The notes below the pieces were generated by a model. It had not been told where the DNA came from and did not search any database. It saw nothing but the letters and a program-made list of their open reading frames with translations. Both the position numbers and the translations under genes were made by a program. DNA of 64,000 nucleotides from Hordeum vulgare subsp. vulgare (lineage: Eukaryota > Streptophyta > Magnoliopsida > Poales > Poaceae): positions 328,188,581 through 328,252,580 of the forward strand of contig NC_058518.1 in NCBI RefSeq assembly GCF_904849725.1, read 5' to 3'. This document shows, one piece after another, positions 57,532 to 64,000 of the stretch. The number at the start of each line of letters is the position of its first letter. The first letter of the stretch is position 1.

Positions 57532-58984
57532 AATTTTTTTTTAAAAAAGAGTTAAACCCTGCCCTCTTTATCAATCGATGCATGCAGCCATCTTTATTAA
57601 TTATTTTACAAAAGTCTGATAAAGATCTACATCAAACCATCCGAAGCCACCACTCATTCTACAAATTCGATAATGTGGAGTGTTTTCACTCCCTATATCT
57701 AAAACCGGTGTTGTTGCTAATCCATCCACATAACGTATCGGGACCAACAGCCGGTGCAGCAGACCTAAAACGTGCACCACATGCACACATTAGAAGTCAC
57801 CATCATCATCGGTCCACTGACCCATCTTCAGGAGAGAGAACCGCATCATCCTTGCTAGTCCGAACATCCGTCGACACCACCACGGCGTCTAACGGCGCCA
57901 CCGCCCTGCACTCATCCGTCTAGACGCGAAGATTCCAGAAGAATTGTCGTGCGTAGCACCTGCCAACCAGGCATGACTCAGCGTAGCACCTGCCGGCCAG
58001 GCATGACTTGACAGCTCCACCAAAGCTCCATGCAAGACGAAGCCGCTCCACCTCCTGCCTCTGTCATCCAACGCTGCTCCACAAATGATGCGTTCAAGAG
58101 AGAAACGACACCACAATACCGTCATCGATCGTCCGATCTAGAAGACCAAACCTTAGGGTTTTCCTCGAAGCAGTGTCCACCACCAGCAACCGTCAAAGAC
58201 CCTCACAGTGCCCACCACAACCGAGCCCTTAAGGCGACGCCTTGAGGAAGGTCACGGCGTCAAGGACGCGGCCGTCGTCCATCGGAGTTAGGGTTTTCAC
58301 CCGAGAGGCGGGGAGGTGGGAAGTGGAGGAGCAGACGTAGACCAACATCTCCAAGAAGAAGAACGATGCCTTTGAGTGTCGTCGTCAGCGTGGGCCGACC
58401 GGGGCCGACCAAGGGGTTTTTCCCAATCTGGATCTCCTTCACCAGCTTCATCCGCGGCCACACCGACACCATCAGGAGCGTGCGGGGGAGAAGCACACCG
58501 ATCAGAGCCAGAGGACAGCAAGCGGATCAGGTGCCGCCGGCCGCGAGAGTAGCCACGCCAAGCCTTGGTCCATCGAAGTCGGCACCACGAGCCCATGACC
58601 TAGTTACCATGCATCCGGCCAAGTTGAAGAACCACAACACCATCCGATCTGGGACGTGCCCCCAACCGCACACCCCCGATGCAACGGATGCCACGCCGTC
58701 CCTCGAACGGACGCCGCGCTCAACCGTCGGTCGCCCGTGGCCCCAACGCGCGCCGACATGTCTCTGGATCTGCTGCCCAACAAAGCCCAGAGGCTGTCAC
58801 GAGAGGAAGCCCCGCCGCCACCGTCAACCGCGCAGGCTTCACCCGGCGGCATCCTTTGACGGCAGCAGCGGCGAAAGGGGAGGAAGAAGGCCCGACGGCG
58901 CTAGGGTTGAAGCTGCGGTCGAGTCGCCCAGGGCCAAGGCGACGCGGGGCTCTTTTGGTTTTCCTTTGTACGCGTGGCTAATGA
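57532..58984 (-). mobile_element. Non-coding retroposon (about 1.45 kb) with poly-A tail
   Basis: A minus-strand insert flanked by TTATGTAGAACAACAG (57516-57531) and TTATGTAGAACATCAG (58985-59000), a 16 bp target duplication with one mismatch. A T-run at 57534-57542 is the reverse of a poly-A tail. The right half (the 5' end on the minus strand) is GC-rich. ORFs in it are short and unlike any family. This is the signature of target-primed insertion using LINE enzymes. It resembles a sequence I recall as repeated in wheat DNA; a processed transcript of a cellular gene is the alternative. Confidence 0.7.
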
Positions 58985-59000
58985 TTATGTAGAACATCAG

Positions 59001-59072
59001 GTATGAGTATTTTTCAATCAAAAAGAGTACAGTATGTTCCGACAGTTCAATAGAACAGAACCGTCTCGCATA
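59001..59072. other. Short unclassified spacer
   Basis: No feature is recognised between the retroposon and the next MITE. Confidence 0.4.
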
Positions 59073-59145
59073 TTCCCTCCGTAACGTAATACAAAACGTT
59101 TCTTTGATACTGTCATGGACTAAAAACCGTCTATAAAAGCGGGAG
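59073..59145. mobile_element. Short Stowaway-like MITE
   Basis: About 73 bp between TA dinucleotides. The left end is TTCCCTCCGTAACGTAATAC and the right end CGTCTATAAAAGCGGGAG, a degenerate Stowaway pair. Confidence 0.6.
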
Positions 59146-60240
59146 TATCCTTTAATTATGAGCATACTGAGAGGTCGTGAGGATTACAATATCACAGTTC
59201 ATAATTAACTAAGTTAATACATTTGCAAAACCGAGATTAAGTTAATAGAGAGGTGTATAAATGGATATTAAAGTGACCCCTAGCGGTGCAAGATACCATT
59301 ACGAGATCATGGTCCAGCGAAGAATCATCTCCCATGGTCCCGCGGTGCTGGAGACGATCTAAACATCTTTCCCTCCATCTTTTTTTTTTTTTTTTACCTT
59401 TTGTCGTTTTCAACGTTGGAAGCAACTAATTCAATAGATCAATCGTTCCTTGAAAGATAAACCACAAATCCAGTTAGCTTGCGCATCTGGACCACAAGAT
59501 GATCAGCCACAAATCTTGCATACCTCCGATCAGATCACATGCCAAGGCGTGACTCTGAAGCTGGTAAAAAAATCATGACGGACGGACGGACTTCACTTGC
59601 CCCTGAAGAAACAGCATCGATCCCAGCAGATCAGAGCCTGGATTTGGATTCCCTTCCCTTTCTTCGACAAATGCCAACCCAAACCGCGGATCAACCAACC
59701 GCTCCTAGCGCCTGCATGTAGTACCCACAGTCATTTACAGCGGATTAGGCTGGCCATGTCTGAGAAAAAAAGGAAGCTTCTTTCTTCAGAGAAAAGCATC
59801 AACTGGCTCTATCCTGATTATGGCTGGGCTGGGAGCAGGACCATTTTTCTGTTGCGACAAAAATCCAAGACTGTTAGCGTCCAGGACGGGATTGGGAGCT
59901 GTCATTGGCTTGGCGTGTTAATCTTTGCCAACTGTTGACACTCCATAACCAATTGTGCGGTGTGCATCTGTACAAAGTTATATTGGTGTACTCCATTAAC
60001 CTTTTGAGCCAGCGCCTACCCAACAAGTGAAGTTAGGACCAACTGTTGACAACAATGCTTCAACGGCCACAATGAAAGAGGGCCGGCCAATTTGGTTGCC
60101 CCTGTGTGTGAATACATGAACGCCATAATAACGCGGGCTTCTTCAGCAATCAGATCGGACTTTTGTACGCAAATATACATCGCCTGCAAAACGGGTTAAC
60201 ATAGTGGATGCGACAGAAAAATAGGAACTGTGTGTACAAA
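59146..60240. other. Unclassified DNA with a long T run
   Basis: A T-run of about 17 at 59380-59396 could be the tail of a decayed minus-strand retroposon, but no duplication was found. Short ORFs at 59539-59938 have no recognised family. Nothing else is supported. Confidence 0.35.
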
Positions 60241-60490
60241 TGTTTTGGCACGACATACCTTCAGATTTCTATGACTCACGCAAGATTGACGACGCTCGAC
60301 AACGAGGAAACTGAAGAGCTGGCATTGGGCTGGAATATAACCAAAAACAGATGAAAGTACATATGAGCTGGACCAAACCAATATCCCAAGTCCCAACTGA
60401 CAAATCGGCCTTTAATCTCCAAACTGTTCTTGTCTTCGCCATCTCAGACCTCACGGTGGCAAAAATTGGCCACACTCATATAAAGACAAG
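60241..60490 (-). other. Possible promoter and first exon, unproven
   Basis: On the minus strand a TATA-like CTTTATATGAG near 60480 is followed by a 68-codon ORF (60475-60269) and a plausible splice donor, GAAG-GTATGT, near 60257. No protein family is recognised and no partner exon could be joined with confidence. It may be a 5' exon of a gene reading leftwards or chance. Confidence 0.2.
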
Positions 60491-63009
60491 CCCAGCTTCC
60501 TTCTCGTTTGGTTAAAGTGCCAACATTTTGCTTGTACTGTTGCACATCATTGTTACAGCAAATATTTCTCCCCGAAGTTTGTTCCACAAAAGGTACAATC
60601 ACCTAAAGCTGTCATACTCGAGTATTATTGTTGTTGCAGGGCAGTGGAAAGCCATACACCAGATAATCTGTTTCACCATAATTTCTCAGTTACAAGTGAA
60701 GTGAGGTGAAAATTGCTGGTGTGCCGTGTGCGTGCTGAGGTTGTCTTGTCTCATGATTCAGCGAGCACACTGATGCTCTGGTGCATAGGAAGCTCTCTCT
60801 CCCTGGCATACATTTCATTTTAATGGTGTAGAGACTATACAGCTCTCAGTCTTTGTTTTTCTTTCAGTTCTGTAAGTCTATGTTCATGGTTCTCTCCTGT
60901 TATGGGCTTTATTAATCAAGAAAAAAAGTCAGGCGCAGCTCGCACATTCATTCTATAACTATAGGGCGTGAGTAAAAGTTTCTAGCAGCATGCACAATCA
61001 TCCATCCATGACCATAGCATGCAAGGCACTGGCCTGCAACTCATCTAGGTTCAGTAGGCAACAATGGATGACCAGATGCCGAAATACTTCGAGCTCAAAG
61101 CTGAGCCATCTAACTACTTGGTAGCTTTCAAGGAATCAATTTTGTTCACTTTGTCGAAAACCCTAACTCGAAAAAGCATCACATCTGAAAGAACGAATTC
61201 TCTTACACACCATCCTCAGAAAAAATTCTCTTGCACATTGCCGCAAGGATGACCACCAATTGGAATGGGATCCGCAAAAGTAAAAATGGAAAAAGGAGGG
61301 AATAGTAATGCTTCTATTTCATCTGGTTGCTACTAGAGGTAGGAAAAGGGTAAAGAGATGTAAAGCCGAAGTGCGGGGAATTATGAGTTGGTGGTGGCTA
61401 TTCCCTTGCCAGAGGAGTCCAGCCAAGAATGAAAGCTATACACAAATACACACTAGGCAACATGGAGAGACATGGCTCCCATGTTATCCCGTGCAATCCC
61501 TGTTCCCCACTTGTGCCGTCCCGTTGCACATGGCCTCCCTCAATAACCAACTCTTCCTCCCATCTCTCATGGTTAACATTCCTATGGGACCCCTCTTTCC
61601 ATTACCCACCTCCTTTGTACCCTAGACTTCTGCACTGAGCAGTGCTTTATTATAAGCATTGTGTATGACACACCAATATCTCCACTGTTAGTAAAGCAAT
61701 TCGTGAGGGAATCAGATCGCAAGCTTGTGTGAATTATTGCATGCACTAACTAGCCTTGTTATGAACAGGAACCAAACTACATGATAAAGAAGTTGCAAGC
61801 AAAATCATAGATGCTGAAATTGCATCACAATTGTAAGATGGGGAGACCTTTAATGAGCATCACGTACCGCGTACTGCGTGCAGGACTGGAGCTCAGTATG
61901 TCCACAGCTGACGTTAAAGATAAATATTCTATATTGGTGGAGTCTATGTTCTTTAGAAAGGGACATGTTTTATCATTTCACTTTGATGTCCATCTACACC
62001 ACCTCTCGTTGTCAGTCCAATCTGAGGTGTACCATTATATTTATATATCATATTGTAACATATAACGAAAGTATTGGGCTAGCGGGCCAGTTGATTGATT
62101 AGATAACTACAGGAGTGGCTTTGGAGTCCAGAAGGGCATTGCACACTACAGTAAACACTGAGATAAAGAATCCTGATGCCATATAAATATGGCAATCTTA
62201 CTGTTGACTGACAGGAACACATCAACATAAAAATTCTTTCATCTTTCCAGCCATACGAGTGGGTTGGCCTTTGAGGGGTCATTTTCACAGACCATACTTA
62301 CAATTGCCAGAACTTTCATGGAGATAATATAAACTAGATGTTAGATGAGAAATCTTCGAGCTCACCTATTGGTTATTAAAGGAAACATTTAGATCATCAC
62401 CGCATAGCTCAAAATAGGAAGATTCTCACCAAGCTGGGCATCATAGCTCGTGGGTTGTATGCATCAGTGCTCATAAGAGCCAAGCAGCTACCCAAATAGC
62501 AGATGTCAGTGTAAGATTATTCACCTGAAATAAACATTTGGACAGAAGTCATTGGAGTATAGACTTCATGGTAACAGATGAAATAGAAAGGATGCGGACC
62601 AAATTTCAAACAGATCATCATATCATAAGCATAAATCCTCATGAGATCATTACAAACATCTATCAGTCTAGTGCATACAGAATTTGTATACTTGATGTAT
62701 GACACTGAGAAGTTCGAGGGAAGGATAATTCAGCAACATTGTACTCTAGTTAATGTTAGAAAGGACAGTGAATATAATCAGTACATACCCAGGATACTGC
62801 TTGATGACATAAGTGGTATTACATCTCAAGGATAGCATGTACCGTATTTAAGCTGTCTATAAACACCAAACCAGTGGATACAAAAAATCATACTCAAGTT
62901 TCCTTGTTCTTAGCCAAATTCAACTAGTTGATACATGCACGGGCATAACGGATTTGCAGTCATGATAATATAGAGTTTGCAATGAAAAGAGAGTACAAAT
63001 AAGCATATA
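60491..63009. other. Unclassified DNA, no supported gene
   Basis: About 2.5 kb of AT-rich, low-repeat sequence. On the minus strand near 62510-62440 a short coding-like stretch (CLALMSTDAYNPRAMMPSL) lies between TAG and GTGAG words that could serve as splice sites, but it stands alone. Confidence 0.3.
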
Positions 63010-63103
63010 TTCCCTCCGTCCCAAAATAAGTGTCTCAAGCTTAGTACAACTTTGTACTAGAGCTAGTACAAAGTTGAGACACTTATTTTTGGGATGGAGG
63101 GAG
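63010..63103. mobile_element. Stowaway MITE, near-perfect hairpin
   Basis: About 94 bp between TA dinucleotides. The left arm TTCCCTCCGTCCCAAAATAA and the right arm TTATTTTTGGGATGGAGGGA pair almost perfectly, as do the inner AGTGTCTCAA/TTGAGACACT and GTACAACTTTGTAC parts. Low divergence suggests a fairly young insertion. Confidence 0.95.
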
Positions 63104-64000
63104 TATGATATCTAGTCTAGTTGCCTCCTTGCAGCATAAGACAGTAAGAAAAATATTAGCTTGAATTTGGCACAGTCATATTCCTTATCTGATGTTGCAC
63201 ATATGTCACATCAACATAGCTGAACCATTCAATCATTCTCATCAGGATAGGTCCTCCAAATAAATTATCATTGCTTCACTCAACTTAACTTGCAAATACA
63301 ACAATACCTTCCTAAGGTCCTTTACAGAATAATGAAACAAACCTTACATATCCTATAAGAGTTTGACTACTGAAATAAATAATGTTGGAAATGGTCTTTA
63401 AACACCAAGCTGGACGTGATGGATGTAAGATTGTTCAAAAACAAAATAATTATTCACTTACATCAATGTCTTTAATCACTATCCTGGAAAGAGTTGCTAG
63501 TACTCAGCAGAGTATATGCAGAGGCAGTCACTATATTTAAGAATTCAAGAACAAACGCAGATCGGCAAAAGACAAACTCAGGATTGTACTGCATGGCACC
63601 AAAAATATATATTCCCAATCAACCCTTCATAGAACACAGTTTCTAGCATTCAGCCCTGCCAAGTAATTGTCACTTCTAAAAAATTCCTAACCCACTCATG
63701 AAAACTCACTTTGTAAGTTCAGCAGAGAAGCTCAAGTTACTGGATGAATCAAAGATTTGTCAAGTTCACCACAAGATCTTAAGTTACCAGCCCAAAAAAA
63801 GATTTATTAAGTTCTGCATTAGAACCTACCCAAACAAAGGTGTACTGTATGGCAGCTGCGAAATCCTAGGTCATCTTACATTAATTGACACCTGAGATGA
63901 ATTGCAGGAAAAAACATGGACAACTCAAACACCGCTTATACTGGAGTAGCAGCCATCAGAATGCTTACCGAACTACTGAACTACTCATTTACTCATGTAG
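63104..64000. other. Unclassified DNA to the window edge
   Basis: AT-rich sequence with no recognised gene or element. A minus-strand stretch near 63260-63170 can be read as NLFGGPILMRMIEWFSYVDV, but it has no clear splice borders. Confidence 0.3.

Noticed and set aside
57582..58992. Several ORFs of 80-208 codons on both strands in the GC-rich retroposon
   Set aside because: They overlap in many frames, have no family resemblance and fit chance ORFs in GC-rich DNA.
62440..63260. Coding-like minus-strand stretches as exons of a gene
   Set aside because: Frames are short, splice sites are weak and no common protein could be assembled; kept only as a low-confidence note.

Overview
This window is plant DNA, almost certainly from a Triticeae grass (wheat, barley, Aegilops or a close relative). 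The LTR ends, primer sites and gag/pol remnants resemble the Sabrina/WHAM (Athila lineage), BARE1-Angela and SIRE/Maximus retroelement families of that tribe, and several Stowaway MITEs with the typical CTCCCTCCGT ends are present. Family names are recalled from memory and not checked by search; the element structure (termini, target-site duplications, primer sites, domains) is read directly from the sequence. I found no intact cellular gene.

Positions 1-55328 form one deep nest of retrotransposons. Host element F (Athila lineage, + strand) survives as 14454-15015, 50109-53205 and 53206-53697, and itself sits in a long LTR (53698-55328). Inside F on the left is a WHAM-like LTR fragment (13380-14453). 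It abuts a minus-strand chromovirus (8309-13379), which is cut at its RT by a second Athila-type element (1-8308). That element carries a minus-strand LINE (about 3011-6664) where its pol genes should be. Also inside F is non-autonomous element E (15016-50108, minus). E has about 780 bp LTRs and almost no coding sequence, but holds a roughly 81 bp tandem array. Two elements landed in that array: a SIRE/Maximus-type copia element (17147-33926, TSD GCAGA/GCAAA) and a full-length SIRE-type copia element (34128-48517, minus, TSD ACTTT). The gag of the first was hit by a 5.1 kb long-LTR solo unit (19010-25761, TSD TCACA), itself interrupted by a WHAM-like LTR at 19048-20702, and by a BARE1/Angela solo LTR (25964-27767, TSD GAAAC).

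The most unusual object is 17147-33926. Its two outer LTR ends point to the minus strand, while its primer site, gag, envelope-like region, polypurine tract and following LTR point to the plus strand. The whole internal domain is inverted relative to the ends. It also lacks pol, yet keeps gag and an envelope-like/additional ORF preceded by a TATA box and many copies of the palindromic motif CTCGGTGNNACCGAG. A second oddity is a pair of tRNA-like sequences with good A and B boxes inside the long LTR at 24092-24163 and 24250-24323.

Positions 55329-64000 are poor in large elements. They hold four small Stowaway-type MITEs and a 1.45 kb non-coding retroposon with a 16 bp target-site duplication. 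This suggests gene-proximal sequence, but no convincing exon set could be assembled.
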